A stretch of 64,000 nt of DNA from Ruminococcus flavefaciens 007c. Lineage in GTDB: Bacteria > Bacillota > Clostridia > Oscillospirales > Ruminococcaceae. The position numbers were made by a program, and so were the translations under genes. The stretch covers positions 1 through 64,000 of the forward strand of contig NZ_ATAX01000026.1 in assembly GCF_000571935.1 (NCBI RefSeq), written 5' to 3'. The notes under the pieces are model-generated. The model was not told the DNA's origin, did no database searches, and saw only the letters and a program-made list of their open reading frames with translations. Within the stretch, counting starts at the first letter, position 1; the number at the start of each line of letters is the position of its first letter. Of the stretch, positions 23,366 to 32,969 are shown in pieces.

Positions 23366-25300
23366 TTTTTCCTGTAATATGAATTTGTGTTCCTTTATGA
23401 GCTCCGCTCTGTTGAACTCCTCGGGAGTAACAAAGGTGGGAACTATCTCGTGGAGAGCCTCCACAGCTACCTCATTGAGGTTCTCGTTGGCGGCATTTCT
23501 GAGCTTTCTCAGCTTTCTGATGAAAACATCGCCATCCAGTGGGATCTGCCTGCCTATGAATATGAGTTCGTTGGAGGTCTTCTGGAGTCCCTCCTCGTCC
23601 ATAAGCAGCTCTTCCTTCAGCTTTTCGCCGGGACGGAGGCCTGTGAACTTGATCTCAACATCTTTATAGGGTGTCTTTCCGTACATACGGATAAGATTTT
23701 CGGCAAGCTTGACGATGTGGACGGGCTTGCCCATATCAAGGACGAATATCTCGCCGCCCTCAGCAATGGCAGCTGCTTCCAGCACCAGACTGACGGCCTC
23801 GGGGATCGTCATGAAATAGCGTATTATATCAGGGTGAGTTACCGTAACGGGTTTGCCCGACTCTATCTGTTTCCTGAAAAGCGGTATAACAGAGCCGTTT
23901 GAGCCCAGGACGTTTCCGAAACGTGTGGTAACGAATTCGGTGATACCGTCCTTCTGCTGGGAAAGGTACTGGATTATCATTTCGCAGCAGCGCTTTGAAG
24001 CACCCATGACATTGGTGGGATTTACCGCCTTGTCGGTGGATATCATAACGAATTTGCGCACCTTGTGGAACTGCGCGAGAGTAGCCACATTGAAGGTGCC
24101 TATGACGTTGTTCTTGATAGCCTCCATAGGCGAATTTTCCATGAGCGGAACGTGCTTGTGTGCAGCTGCATGGAAAACTATATCGGGCTTATATTTCGAG
24201 AATATGCTGTCCATACGGTAATAATCCCTTACCGATGCGATAAGCACTTTCAGCTCAAGCTCGTCGCCGTAGTCCATCAGGAGCTCCTGCTGGACGTCGT
24301 AGGCGTTGTTTTCGTATATATCCACAAGGATTATGCGCTCGGGGCTGTATTTTGCGATCTGACGCACCAACTCTGAGCCTATGGAACCGCCGCCGCCCGT
24401 TACCATGCAGACCTTTCCGTAGATGAAGCGGCGTATTTCCTCGTTATCGAACTTAACAGCCGCTCGTCCGAGAAGGTCCTCCACCTTGATGTCGTGCATC
24501 TGCGTGAGCAGAGGCTTGTCCTCGTCATCGAATATAAGGTTTCCGATGAAGGGCACGACCTTTACGGGGACATTGGTGCCGGAGCATATATCCAGTATCC
24601 TCTTGCGCTCGTCCTCGAGGCAGGAAGGGATAGCAAAGATGATCTGCTCGATGTGCTGCTGATCCACGAATTTTATTATCTCGTTGGTAGTACCGACAAC
24701 AGTAACGCCCTGTATCTCGGTACCGATCTTGCTCCTGTCGTCGTCGATGATACAGACAGGTCTGTATGCCGCAGAGAGCTGCACATCCTCGTTGTGCGAA
24801 CACTGGGCATTTTCTATCTCGGTGAGTATCATACGGCAGGTCTGACCGCCGCCCACTATCATGGTGCGTTTCTTTCCGTCCTCGGAGCTTGTCTTTGCAA
24901 AGCTTACAAAGCTTTCCTTGAAAAGGTATCTGAAAAGGCATACTCCTATGAGAGTAATCAGCGTATGAAGGCTGACATAGCTCATATTTATCGTTCCCTT
25001 GAGAAGATAGACGGAACCTGCCGACATTATGAAGCCGCAGAGGACTCCGTAAAGGCAGGAGAGGTAATCGCGCTTATTGAAAAAGCGCCAGAGCTTGCTG
25101 TAAGCTCCGAATACCAGCATACATCCGCAGCAGGTTATAGAGCTTATGGAAAAGCTCATCAGCATATCCGAACGGCTTACTTCCGAATTGATAAAGGACA
25201 GCAAGAAATTGGATATAAGTGCTGCTGCGATGACGATAAATGCGTCGGCAAAAGCCAGGACCACTCTTCTGAAACCGAATTTTCCTATTAAATTTTTCAA
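23357..25300 (-). CDS. CapD/PglF-like nucleotide-sugar 4,6-dehydratase, membrane-anchored
   Basis: 647 residues: four or five N-terminal membrane helices (1-130), a first CoA-binding-like Rossmann domain (about 140-260) and a second SDR-type Rossmann domain (about 285-580) with VTGGGGSIGSELVRQ for NAD(P), and NPTNVMGASKR, where Met replaces the usual Tyr, as in FlaA1/PglF enzymes. These make UDP-4-keto-6-deoxy sugars for surface glycans. It starts at TTG 25300, with GGGGGGA upstream. It lies 56 bases after the CpsB-like phosphatase gene and is probably co-transcribed, which supports a role in capsule or exopolysaccharide synthesis. Confidence 0.88.
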   Translation of the reverse strand: MKNLIGKFGFRRVVLAFADAFIVIAAALISNFLLSFINSEVSRSDMLMSFSISSITCCGCMLVFGAYSKLWRFFNKRDYLSCLYGVLCGFIMSAGSVYLLKGTINMSYVSLHTLITLIGVCLFRYLFKESFVSFAKTSSEDGKKRTMIVGGGQTCRMILTEIENAQCSHNEDVQLSAAYRPVCIIDDDRSKIGTEIQGVTVVGTTNEIIKFVDQQHIEQIIFAIPSCLEDERKRILDICSGTNVPVKVVPFIGNLIFDDEDKPLLTQMHDIKVEDLLGRAAVKFDNEEIRRFIYGKVCMVTGGGGSIGSELVRQIAKYSPERIILVDIYENNAYDVQQELLMDYGDELELKVLIASVRDYYRMDSIFSKYKPDIVFHAAAHKHVPLMENSPMEAIKNNVIGTFNVATLAQFHKVRKFVMISTDKAVNPTNVMGASKRCCEMIIQYLSQQKDGITEFVTTRFGNVLGSNGSVIPLFRKQIESGKPVTVTHPDIIRYFMTIPEAVSLVLEAAAIAEGGEIFVLDMGKPVHIVKLAENLIRMYGKTPYKDVEIKFTGLRPGEKLKEELLMDEEGLQKTSNELIFIGRQIPLDGDVFIRKLRKLRNAANENLNEVAVEALHEIVPTFVTPEEFNRAELIKEHKFILQEKRD

Positions 25301-25356
25301 ATCGTTCCCCCCATATCAGCTGCCTTTGGCGGCATACCGATAAAATTCCCCCTTTT

Positions 25357-26079
25357 TTATCCGCTTATGGTATCGCAAGCGGCAAGAATCCCGATGGTAT
25401 CATCCACAAAGGGGATCATTCCGTTCGAGGTTTCAAGTATTTCAGGGGCACATTCCTCCTGTAACATATCCCAGTTCGGGCGTCTTGAGCCCGTATTGTG
25501 CGCGTCGCTGCCGAAAACTATCCTTTTTTTGTCGCCGGAGAGCTGTTCCATAAGTTTTGTTTCTTCAGGCACGAGGAATGCCTCATTATTGAATTGGAAC
25601 ACAGCGTCGGTCTTCAACAGCTTTTCAAAGTTTTCTTCCGAATAATACTCCATATACCTGTGTATATGAGCGAGTATGACCGTAAGACCGTATTCCGAAG
25701 AGATCGCGCTTATCTCTTCAGCCATCCAGTCCTCGAAATCACGGAAGGGGAGCTCGAGCAGTATCATGCCTGTATCCTCTATGGCGAGGCAGTCGATACC
25801 GTGGAGCTTTGATATACCGTGCTCAATGGCGACTTCCGCGCCGAGCAGTATATTCTGGATCGGTGAAAGGTCGATGATGCTCTCATAAGCGAGCTCACGC
25901 CTTATAAGGTATTCTGACAGGGAGCGCTCTTCGTGGGCGTAGAAATGAGGAGTAGCGATCAGTCTTTCGACTCCCTGCTCTCTCATTATCTCGATCATAC
26001 CGAGAGAGGTATCGATATCCTGCGCACCGTCGTCGATCCCCGGCAAAATATGGCAATGGTAATCAGTAAGCATATTCAA
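25357..26079 (-). CDS. CpsB/YwqE-like PHP-family protein tyrosine phosphatase
   Basis: 240 residues with the PHP metal-binding motifs DYHCHILPGIDDG (residues 6-18), ATPHFYAHE, ILAHIHRY and FGSDAHN. Mn-dependent phosphatases of this type dephosphorylate bacterial tyrosine kinases that control capsule export. No BY-kinase gene is in the window; a Wzz-like protein lies at 34573. Two starts are possible: TTG 26079 (AAGGA six bases upstream) or ATG 26073 (12 bases). First gene of the unit with the CapD-like and FliB-like genes, from the promoter 26209-26238. Confidence 0.88.
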   Translation of the reverse strand: MNMLTDYHCHILPGIDDGAQDIDTSLGMIEIMREQGVERLIATPHFYAHEERSLSEYLIRRELAYESIIDLSPIQNILLGAEVAIEHGISKLHGIDCLAIEDTGMILLELPFRDFEDWMAEEISAISSEYGLTVILAHIHRYMEYYSEENFEKLLKTDAVFQFNNEAFLVPEETKLMEQLSGDKKRIVFGSDAHNTGSRRPNWDMLQEECAPEILETSNGMIPFVDDTIGILAACDTISG

Positions 26080-26208
26080 TTGTCATCCTTTTGTTCTTGA
26101 GTATAGTGGTTTATAACTGATAAAAGCATATATATTTCTTTGCTTTTGTTAAATATCTGTTCTTGAATGGGCTGCACAGACCATATCCGTTGCAGCGATA
26201 CTGCTATA

Positions 26209-26238
26209 ATTATATAACAGGTTGTATTGTTTTGTCAA
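26209..26238 (-). promoter_or_regulatory. Promoter of the CpsB-CapD-FliB-like unit
   Basis: Minus strand TTGACA (26238-26233), 18 bases, TATAAT (26214-26209). Confidence 0.75.
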
Positions 26239-26315
26239 TAGGTTACAAAAGTTTAACAATATATTATAATTCTATACATCTGTTTGGTTATGTATATAAT
26301 GCCCATATAACGAAA

Positions 26316-26340
26316 ATGCAGCTGCATAAAGCAGCTGCAT
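26316..26340 (-). terminator. Terminator of the GH5 gene
   Basis: ATGCAGCTGC, five-base loop, GCAGCTGCAT, followed on the minus strand by TTTTC. Perfect 10-bp stem. Confidence 0.75.
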
Positions 26341-26376
26341 TCGGAGGTCTATTTAAGAAAAACTTCTTAAAAGCTA

Positions 26377-28665
26377 TCAGAGTACTGTGCCTGATGGAAC
26401 GGGAAGGGAGCTGATCTTCTTGATGAGGAGGAGCTGGATAGCCATAGCGTCGTCACCTGTTACTCCGTCATCACCGTAAACGTCGGCAGCCACACGGCCT
26501 GCATCTGAGAGCTGGTACTTGTTGGGGTTAGCAAGACACTGCATGATGAAGATAGCGTCTGCCAGATCTACAACACCGTCGCCGTTAGCGTCGCCGTTTC
26601 CTGTGCTCTTCTTCTGGGGAACAGTAGAAGTAGTTGTGGATGTTGTCGACGAAGAAATAGGTGCTGTTGTAGTAGTTGTGGTTGTTGTTGTCTCTGTTGT
26701 GGTTGTGGTAGAAGTTGTTGTGGTTACTTCTGCCTTACCGAAGTTGTATCCGTCGAAGTCAACGAGCTCCGGCTGATACCAGATCTGAGCCTCGGCGCTC
26801 TGGAGACCTGCGGGGAACTGGCTTACGGGGATTCTGATTGTGAGCTCGCCGTTAGCATCTGTTTTGCCTTCCCACTTGATCTGCTCCCAACCTGTGCCGT
26901 TGAAGCCTACACAACCGTTTGTATCTGTATTGGGTTCGCCCTTGATCTTGATGATAAGGTCGTCGCCTGCCTGAGCGTTGTCAAAGCTGATAGGAGTCTT
27001 CTTTGTCTTGTCAACAGGAAGCTCAACAGTTACATCGGGAGCTGTAAGAGTAACCATCTTTATGACAGTTGTCTTGCCCGGAGTTTTTGCCTGTATGTGG
27101 TTAAGAGTAGAAAGATCTGCGGGGTAAGAACTGGGAACCTGCTTGTCTACAAGGTAGTAAGCAATTCCGTTTTCCTCGTCAACTGTGTAAGGAGATATTG
27201 CTGTCCAGTTACCGTATTTTGCGTCTGAAACAGCAACTACAGGAGTATCGCCTGTATACTTGATAGCAACTTCCTTGCCCTTGAGGTCATCCCATGAGAT
27301 CTCCTTGCCTGGAGTTGAGTCGCCGTATGTTTCTGCGAGAGCAACGTCGATATCTGAATTCTCAAGGAGCAATGTTCCTGCTGAGAGATCCTGATGATCA
27401 TAGGTAGGCATCTTGCCTTCGCTGCCCCATACGATGGAGGTATCATTCATGATCTCCATCATCTTGTTGATGATAGGAAGGTTGTTCTGGTACCATTCGC
27501 CTGTCTCGCGGTTGATATAACCGTGAACCTCACCGGGATTCTGGTTGGGGTTGCTGGGATCCTTCTGCTGTCCGTTATCCCAGAGTACGCAGGGGATACC
27601 GTACTTCTTTGTAGTCTCGAAGTACTGAGTTGTCCACTCAACACGAGCCTGTGTGTTGCCAAAGTCTGAGGTACCCATTTCGCCGATTACTACGGGAACA
27701 TCCTTATTAATGAACATATCACGGAAGTTCTGGAGATTGTAAGCAAGGTCGTTGCTGAACTCCTTTGTGAAGGTGTCGTGGTAAGCACCCTCCTCTGTCT
27801 TTGTGTTCATTGTGAAGTTGTAAGGAGTATAAGCGTGGATGGAAACCGCAATGAAGTCGTCATTCTCGGGAAGAACGATCTGGTTGAGGAATGTCTTGTC
27901 CGAGCTTGCAACATAGCCGGGGAGCATAAGAAGTCTGGTCTTTGCGTAAGGGCCGTCCATGTTTCTGATGAGCTCTACGAAGTTGGCTTCCAGTCTGTTG
28001 ATAACGTCTGCTTCCTCGACAGGTGTTGCAGACCACCATTCCCAGGGTGTGTCCATTGCACGGGGCTCGTTCATGCACTCGAAGATGAGGTGCTGATCGT
28101 AATCCTTGAATTCTGTTGCTATCTGAGTCCAGAGCTTCATGAGTCTGGGGTTGATATCGTCATAAGCTGTGGCAAGATCGGCTCTGTTGATCCAGTTCTG
28201 TTCGTGGTGGACGTTGAGGATAACGTACAAACCGTTGTTGTATGCGTAGTCAACTACCTCGTGAACACGGGCCATCCATGCAGGATCTACGTTGTCGTTA
28301 GCGTCGAGGTGCTGGAACCATGTTGTAGGGATACGGACTGTGTTGAAGCCCTTTTCCTTGATAGCCTTGAAGAGAGCCTCGCTTGCCTTGGGGCAGCCCC
28401 AGCAGGTCTCTGTCTCAAGACCGGCGCTGTCCAGCGGGATAGGCTTTGAGGGGTCTTTGGGATTAGCCTTCTGAGCGTAAGCATCAAGAGTATTACCGAG
28501 ATTCCAGCCTACTTTCATGTTTTCGGTGATCTCAAATGCTGTCATTGTTTTGCCTGCTGCATCAGCGATGTCGCCGATGGGAGCAATGCGGAGTGAAGAG
28601 AAGAGGCAAGCCGCTGCTGCGGATATGCTTATTATACGCTTCACGTTCTTTGAATTAGTGAACAT
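26377..28665 (-). CDS. Secreted GH5 endoglucanase with carbohydrate-binding-like modules and dockerin
   Basis: 762 residues: signal peptide (1 to about 36), GH5 catalytic domain (about 40-410, subfamily-4-like, with GWNLGNTLDA), beta-sandwich modules that look like carbohydrate-binding domains (about 420-520 and 540-635), Thr-rich linker (about 640-670) and a C-terminal dockerin. Acid/base Glu200 (FECMNEPRA) and nucleophile Glu329 (VIGEMGTSD) are present. It should cut beta-1,4-glucans such as cellulose or xyloglucan. The dockerin has a canonical first loop (DANGDGVVDLADAI) and a shortened second one. GGGAGG precedes the ATG. Monocistronic, with a hairpin in its leader. Confidence 0.95.
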   Translation of the reverse strand: MFTNSKNVKRIISISAAAACLFSSLRIAPIGDIADAAGKTMTAFEITENMKVGWNLGNTLDAYAQKANPKDPSKPIPLDSAGLETETCWGCPKASEALFKAIKEKGFNTVRIPTTWFQHLDANDNVDPAWMARVHEVVDYAYNNGLYVILNVHHEQNWINRADLATAYDDINPRLMKLWTQIATEFKDYDQHLIFECMNEPRAMDTPWEWWSATPVEEADVINRLEANFVELIRNMDGPYAKTRLLMLPGYVASSDKTFLNQIVLPENDDFIAVSIHAYTPYNFTMNTKTEEGAYHDTFTKEFSNDLAYNLQNFRDMFINKDVPVVIGEMGTSDFGNTQARVEWTTQYFETTKKYGIPCVLWDNGQQKDPSNPNQNPGEVHGYINRETGEWYQNNLPIINKMMEIMNDTSIVWGSEGKMPTYDHQDLSAGTLLLENSDIDVALAETYGDSTPGKEISWDDLKGKEVAIKYTGDTPVVAVSDAKYGNWTAISPYTVDEENGIAYYLVDKQVPSSYPADLSTLNHIQAKTPGKTTVIKMVTLTAPDVTVELPVDKTKKTPISFDNAQAGDDLIIKIKGEPNTDTNGCVGFNGTGWEQIKWEGKTDANGELTIRIPVSQFPAGLQSAEAQIWYQPELVDFDGYNFGKAEVTTTTSTTTTTETTTTTTTTTAPISSSTTSTTTSTVPQKKSTGNGDANGDGVVDLADAIFIMQCLANPNKYQLSDAGRVAADVYGDDGVTGDDAMAIQLLLIKKISSLPVPSGTVL

Positions 28666-28743
28666 AATATTCCTCCCTGATATAATAATATTGTTATTTT
28701 TCAGAGTCCAGTGCAGAAGACTCTGAAGTTCTTTTACAACTAA

Positions 28744-28772
28744 AGTTTAGCATAATTACAGAATAAAGTCAA
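28744..28772 (-). promoter_or_regulatory. Promoter of the GH5 gene
   Basis: Minus strand TTGACT (28772-28767), 17 bases, TAAACT (28749-28744). The weak -10 would suit an activator-dependent promoter. Confidence 0.55.
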
Positions 28773-29037
28773 GACGGTTTGTGCAAAATGCAACAAAAGA
28801 AGCATAGAATTTATGGCGAAGTATTTAGTATATATGTATAGTCAAATCGCGGTAAATAGGGATAAATGTTGCAACAATATTATTTTGATATAAAATTATT
28901 AAGGTATTGTTTATACTATTTCAAATTAAGACAATAGAATAAACATATAAACAAACAATTAATAAAGATAACAGAATATTACTATTTTTTATGCTATTTT
29001 ACCATGTGGTTTTTTTGCAGCCGAAAACATAAGAAAA

Positions 29038-29057
29038 GCCCCCGCATCAGCGGGGGC
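29038..29057 (-). terminator. Terminator of the YfhO-like gene
   Basis: GCCCCCGC, ATCA loop, GCGGGGGC; TTTTCTT follows on the minus strand. Begins 7 bases past the stop codon. Confidence 0.9.
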
Positions 29058-29063
29058 GTGATA

Positions 29064-32000
29064 TTATTTCTTTTTCTTCTTGTTAGCTGCTTTTTTTACG
29101 GTTTTTTCCGCTTTGTCGGCAGCATTTTCCGCAAGCTCTTCTGCCTTGTCTTCGATGGCCTCGGCAGCCTCTTCGGCTTTTTCTTCAGCTTCATCCAGGA
29201 GCTCGGCAGCCTTGTCGGCTAAGTCCTCGGCATTGTCCTCAGCCTTTGAGATTCCCTCTTTAAGTGAGGCATCAGCGTTCCTGATGAATCTCTCGGCGTC
29301 GTTCTCGAACTCTTCCTCGGGCTCCTCATCCGGTGTTTCCACCAGTATCTCAGCTTCCTCGGTTTTTTCGGACTTTTTAGCCTTATCGGTCTTTTTGTCC
29401 GTCTTTTCTGCGGCAGGAGCGTTCTTTGACTTCTCCTGATCGGTTTTTTTCTTGTTTTTCTTCTTTACAGCAGAAGCTTCTCTTTCCTTATTGAGCTCCT
29501 CGACGATCTCATCTACGGTCTTGTTCTTGAAGAGATCCTTTCTCTTCTTTTCCTCGATGAGGACCTTATTGTGCTTCTTGTCGTACTTACGGAACATAAT
29601 AAGGATAGCTATGCCGAGTATGAGTGTGAATACACCCATATTGAAGCCGGGAGGAGTATACTTCATGGATACTGTATGATGTCCCACAGGGAGCCTTATA
29701 CCTATCATCGTACCGAGTACAATGATCTGTCCTTCGCTGCCTGCGGCGTTCTTGAGTACCTTTGTGCCGTCTGCGTTTGTCTCTTCAACAATGAGGTTGT
29801 CGATGGTCTTTCCATCCACCTTTACCTCCCAGCCGGGCTCGTAGGGGATAGTTGTCATGAGTATCTGATTTTCCTTGACATCAACATCACCTACAAGGTG
29901 ACGGTCGTTGGTTTTGGACATATCCAGATTCCACTGATTTTCCTTGAGCTTTGCGATATCCTCTTCAAAAGCAGCCTGATCGAGGTAGTAGAAGTTGAAG
30001 CCTGCGTTCTTTCTTACCATGATGTACTCATTGCTTCCTGTGTACTGACCTCCCGAGCCTGTAGGCGGGATAGTGAGTCTGATCTCTACCTGGTCGCCCT
30101 CCTTGAAGGGACCCATTCTTACGATAGGTGAGGAGTTGGTGGTGAAGTACTGACCGTAGCCGTCATAAGCCTCGGTGCCTGTCTTCTGACCTCTGTATAC
30201 TCCGTCTTCGCCCTTTACGGCTACCCATACGTTACACTGCTTTCTCATTTCCGAGCCAAGGTGCATATAGATGTCGCCGTCCTTGGGAACGGTAACGTCA
30301 ACGTTTACAACCGCGTCGTTAACGCCTGCGAAGGCTTCGTAGCAGTCGTGCATAGTACCTACGCCGTCTCCGTCGGGATCGTTGAAGTAATCGTGGAGAT
30401 ATACCTTTGTATCATCGTAGTTGATGCTGCAATCAAAGGGAACGTAGTACTGTCTGGGATTGAGGTTTGCAAAATCCGTTGTGCTTCCTGCCATAGCGCT
30501 GAGGAAGTTGTTGAGGCTGTTGAAGGGGTTGTCGTTTCCGAGACCTACCAGCCTTGTGATGTCGGCGTTTGCCATATATCCGATATTGAGAGCGTTGGGG
30601 TTCTCGTATACATCGATATGAGCGGGAACGTCATTATCCTTCTTGTAGGAGGAATCGAATATCCACTTATAAGAAGCGTCAAGGAGATTTTTGCCTGCGC
30701 CGTTTCTCTCCGGATCGTCAAGCACGTACTTGATGCCGAGGATAGAGTCAGCAACTGGGTTGCTTCCCTGATACTTTGATTCGAAGCTCTGGGTGAAGTA
30801 ACCCATAGTCTCAATGAATTTGATAGCTCTTGCGTTCATTACGGAGCTGGAGTGGGATATACCCTTCAGTCCGTAGGCCAGAGGATCGTTTACCATACGG
30901 TCATAGGTCTTTTCCGCACGGTAGAAGCCTCCGTCGTATTCTTCCAGCTGCTTTACAACGTCGGGAGCTGTCATTATCTCGGTGTAGGTGCTCTTGTCTG
31001 AGTTGCCTACCTCCTTGAATATCTTCCTGAATGAGTCGAAGCAGTTGTAGCCTGTTTCAAATAAAATGAAAACGGACATGAGCACTGTAAGTGCTGTCTT
31101 TGCCTTTTTGGTCTTGGAGTGGCTGTACATATATACGCCGATAAGGTAGATAGCGCCAAGTATGAGACCGAAGGCAACAGTGCCCAGCCAGAGCTCGTCC
31201 CAGCTTTCGCTTCCACGGTTCATCTTGTCCTTATAGGGCAGGATGGCGACGTACTTGTATTTTTCCTCGTTGTAATCGAATTTCTTCATCATCGCGCAGA
31301 ACGCAGCGGTAAGGCCGCCCACGGTGACTGCGGATATGCCGATGCTGGGCAGCGACAGCTTGTAGCCGTCCAGATGGGAGAATATATCGGCTGCCATAGA
31401 TACCAGCACGAATGAGAGCAGGAATGAGTATCTGTAAGGGAGCCAGTTAGGATCCTGACCGCCGTGCCACATCATATTGATGGGCTTTACGTACATACTG
31501 AAGAGCAGTATGAATGCAAGGATACCGTAGCCGATCTTTTTGTTGCGCTTGATCTTCTTGTTCATGAAGAACAGAGGGATAAGCACGAAGGTGAGAACGC
31601 CGCAGTATATCTCGGGGCGTCCGTAGAAGCGTGTACCTTCATCAACGTTAACCGAGTAGTACTGGTTGGGGAGCAGACAGGGCACCAGCTCAAGGGGATT
31701 GAACATTGCCTTGTAGCTGTAATCGGGGACTGAGAAGTCGAATTTACCCAGTGCAAGCGCATTGTATACGGGAAGTATCATAAACAAGCTGCACATGAGC
31801 ACTACGACTGTTGAGATTATCATGGTGCCGAGAGTCTTTCCGAATTCCTCTATGCCCTTGAATTTTCTCTTTGTGCCGAAGAATACATAGTAGAGGAAGT
31901 ACAGGGCGATGAATATTGCTATCATGAAGCCGATATAGAAGTTGGCAACGAACATTATCGCTGTGGGTATGATGTAATTCAGCTTTCTTCCGTCATCGAC

Positions 32001-32627
32001 CAGATATTCCACGCCGAGGATTATCAGCGGCAGGAATACGGGACCGTCTATCCACATGGGATCTATGAGCTGTATAACTACGTAAGCCATCATAGCGTAC
32101 ATAGTAGAGAACATAATGGACTGAAGCGGCTTCAGGTTCTTGGATTTCTGTGCGTATATGCAGAAGGTGAGACCTGCCGAGCCTACCTTTGTCATCTGCA
32201 TGAGCATCATGCTTTCGAGTATCATCTTCCTTGGCAGGAGCATGATTATAAGGGTGAAGGGACTTGCGAGATAGTAGCCTATGACACCCATGAAGCCGCC
32301 CGAAAGGTTTCGGCTCCAGCTGTAGAATGCACTTCCGCCTCCCCAGAAGTCTCTTCTGAGAGCTTCAAAGTAGTAGATGTACTGACCGTTAAGGTCGAGG
32401 GTGAGTACCGAACGCTCACCGAAGGGGTAGACGTCAAAGCCGATGTACGCAATGAGCGTAAGCAGGAAAGGGATGAGGAAAGCCGCTATATAGTATAAAG
32501 GCTTGATTTTTTTCCCTCTCTTTTCGGCTATAATGTCTGCGGCAGTAACGGCAGGCCTGGTGCTGCCGATCTTTTTGCGGGCAGCAGTGTTTTTTGTTGC
32601 AGTGCCCGTAGCTTTTGACTTAGCCAA
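29064..32627 (-). CDS. YfhO-family multi-spanning membrane protein with long charged C-terminal tail
   Basis: 1187 residues. A short basic N-terminus, about 12-13 membrane helices in the first 500 residues, a large extracytoplasmic domain (about 520-960), a last helix near residue 985, then roughly 190 residues of Lys/Glu/Ala-rich coiled-coil-like sequence ending KKAANKKKKK. The first part, with FDVYPFGERSVLTLDLNGQY, is typical of YfhO proteins, GT-C-like proteins linked to glycosylation of wall polymers. The charged tail goes beyond the usual family length (~850-900). It starts at TTG 32627 with AGGAGG 7 bases before. Monocistronic. Confidence 0.8.
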   Translation of the reverse strand: MAKSKATGTATKNTAARKKIGSTRPAVTAADIIAEKRGKKIKPLYYIAAFLIPFLLTLIAYIGFDVYPFGERSVLTLDLNGQYIYYFEALRRDFWGGGSAFYSWSRNLSGGFMGVIGYYLASPFTLIIMLLPRKMILESMMLMQMTKVGSAGLTFCIYAQKSKNLKPLQSIMFSTMYAMMAYVVIQLIDPMWIDGPVFLPLIILGVEYLVDDGRKLNYIIPTAIMFVANFYIGFMIAIFIALYFLYYVFFGTKRKFKGIEEFGKTLGTMIISTVVVLMCSLFMILPVYNALALGKFDFSVPDYSYKAMFNPLELVPCLLPNQYYSVNVDEGTRFYGRPEIYCGVLTFVLIPLFFMNKKIKRNKKIGYGILAFILLFSMYVKPINMMWHGGQDPNWLPYRYSFLLSFVLVSMAADIFSHLDGYKLSLPSIGISAVTVGGLTAAFCAMMKKFDYNEEKYKYVAILPYKDKMNRGSESWDELWLGTVAFGLILGAIYLIGVYMYSHSKTKKAKTALTVLMSVFILFETGYNCFDSFRKIFKEVGNSDKSTYTEIMTAPDVVKQLEEYDGGFYRAEKTYDRMVNDPLAYGLKGISHSSSVMNARAIKFIETMGYFTQSFESKYQGSNPVADSILGIKYVLDDPERNGAGKNLLDASYKWIFDSSYKKDNDVPAHIDVYENPNALNIGYMANADITRLVGLGNDNPFNSLNNFLSAMAGSTTDFANLNPRQYYVPFDCSINYDDTKVYLHDYFNDPDGDGVGTMHDCYEAFAGVNDAVVNVDVTVPKDGDIYMHLGSEMRKQCNVWVAVKGEDGVYRGQKTGTEAYDGYGQYFTTNSSPIVRMGPFKEGDQVEIRLTIPPTGSGGQYTGSNEYIMVRKNAGFNFYYLDQAAFEEDIAKLKENQWNLDMSKTNDRHLVGDVDVKENQILMTTIPYEPGWEVKVDGKTIDNLIVEETNADGTKVLKNAAGSEGQIIVLGTMIGIRLPVGHHTVSMKYTPPGFNMGVFTLILGIAILIMFRKYDKKHNKVLIEEKKRKDLFKNKTVDEIVEELNKEREASAVKKKNKKKTDQEKSKNAPAAEKTDKKTDKAKKSEKTEEAEILVETPDEEPEEEFENDAERFIRNADASLKEGISKAEDNAEDLADKAAELLDEAEEKAEEAAEAIEDKAEELAENAADKAEKTVKKAANKKKKK

Positions 32628-32687
32628 TTTTGTTCCTCCTTTGTGTCGGGACGATAAGACATAGTTCCCGATTTTATACTATTCATT

Positions 32688-32716
32688 ATTATACTACAAA
32701 AATAAATGATTTGCAA
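32688..32716 (-). promoter_or_regulatory. Promoter of the YfhO-like gene
   Basis: Minus strand TTGCAA (32716-32711), 17 bases, TATAAT (32693-32688). Confidence 0.7.
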
Positions 32717-32877
32717 TACCAAAAAACGTAGAAAAAGCCGCAGGAAAAAAACAGAAAATTTTCACGGAAATTACTGAGAGTTTTGGCTTTGTCATACGTA
32801 TAATGTATGGAAAGAGTTTTTTGTGCCGCTTTAATGAAAATATTATCCTATTAATTGTGAAAAATCTTCAAAAACCA

Positions 32878-32906
32878 TTGACGAAAACGGTGCAAGGTGC
32901 TATAAT
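32878..32906 (+). promoter_or_regulatory. Promoter of glmM
   Basis: TTGACG (32878-32883), 17 bases, TATAAT (32901-32906). Confidence 0.8.
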
Positions 32907-32969
32907 GAAAATGTTCTGAGCTTTTCAGGAACAATACATATTAATATAAAAATAAGGAGAATAATTATA

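Larger units (their letters stand above)
28666..29063. other. Intergenic region upstream of the GH5 gene
   Basis: Holds the GH5 leader with a TTCAGAGTC/GACTCTGAA hairpin (28700-28727), its promoter (28744-28772), a TTTGTGCAAAATGCAA stretch just upstream of that, about 240 very AT-rich bases with no recognisable feature, and the terminator of the YfhO-like gene. Confidence 0.6.
32628..32969. other. Divergent intergenic region between the YfhO-like gene and glmM
   Basis: Contains the two divergent promoters (32688-32716 minus, 32878-32906 plus) and AT-rich sequence between them. No gene or strong hairpin seen. Confidence 0.6.

Noticed and set aside
29080-29439. Long plus-strand ORF rich in Ser and Ala
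   Set aside because: It is the antisense reading of the Lys/Glu-rich codons of the YfhO-like tail; no ribosome binding site.
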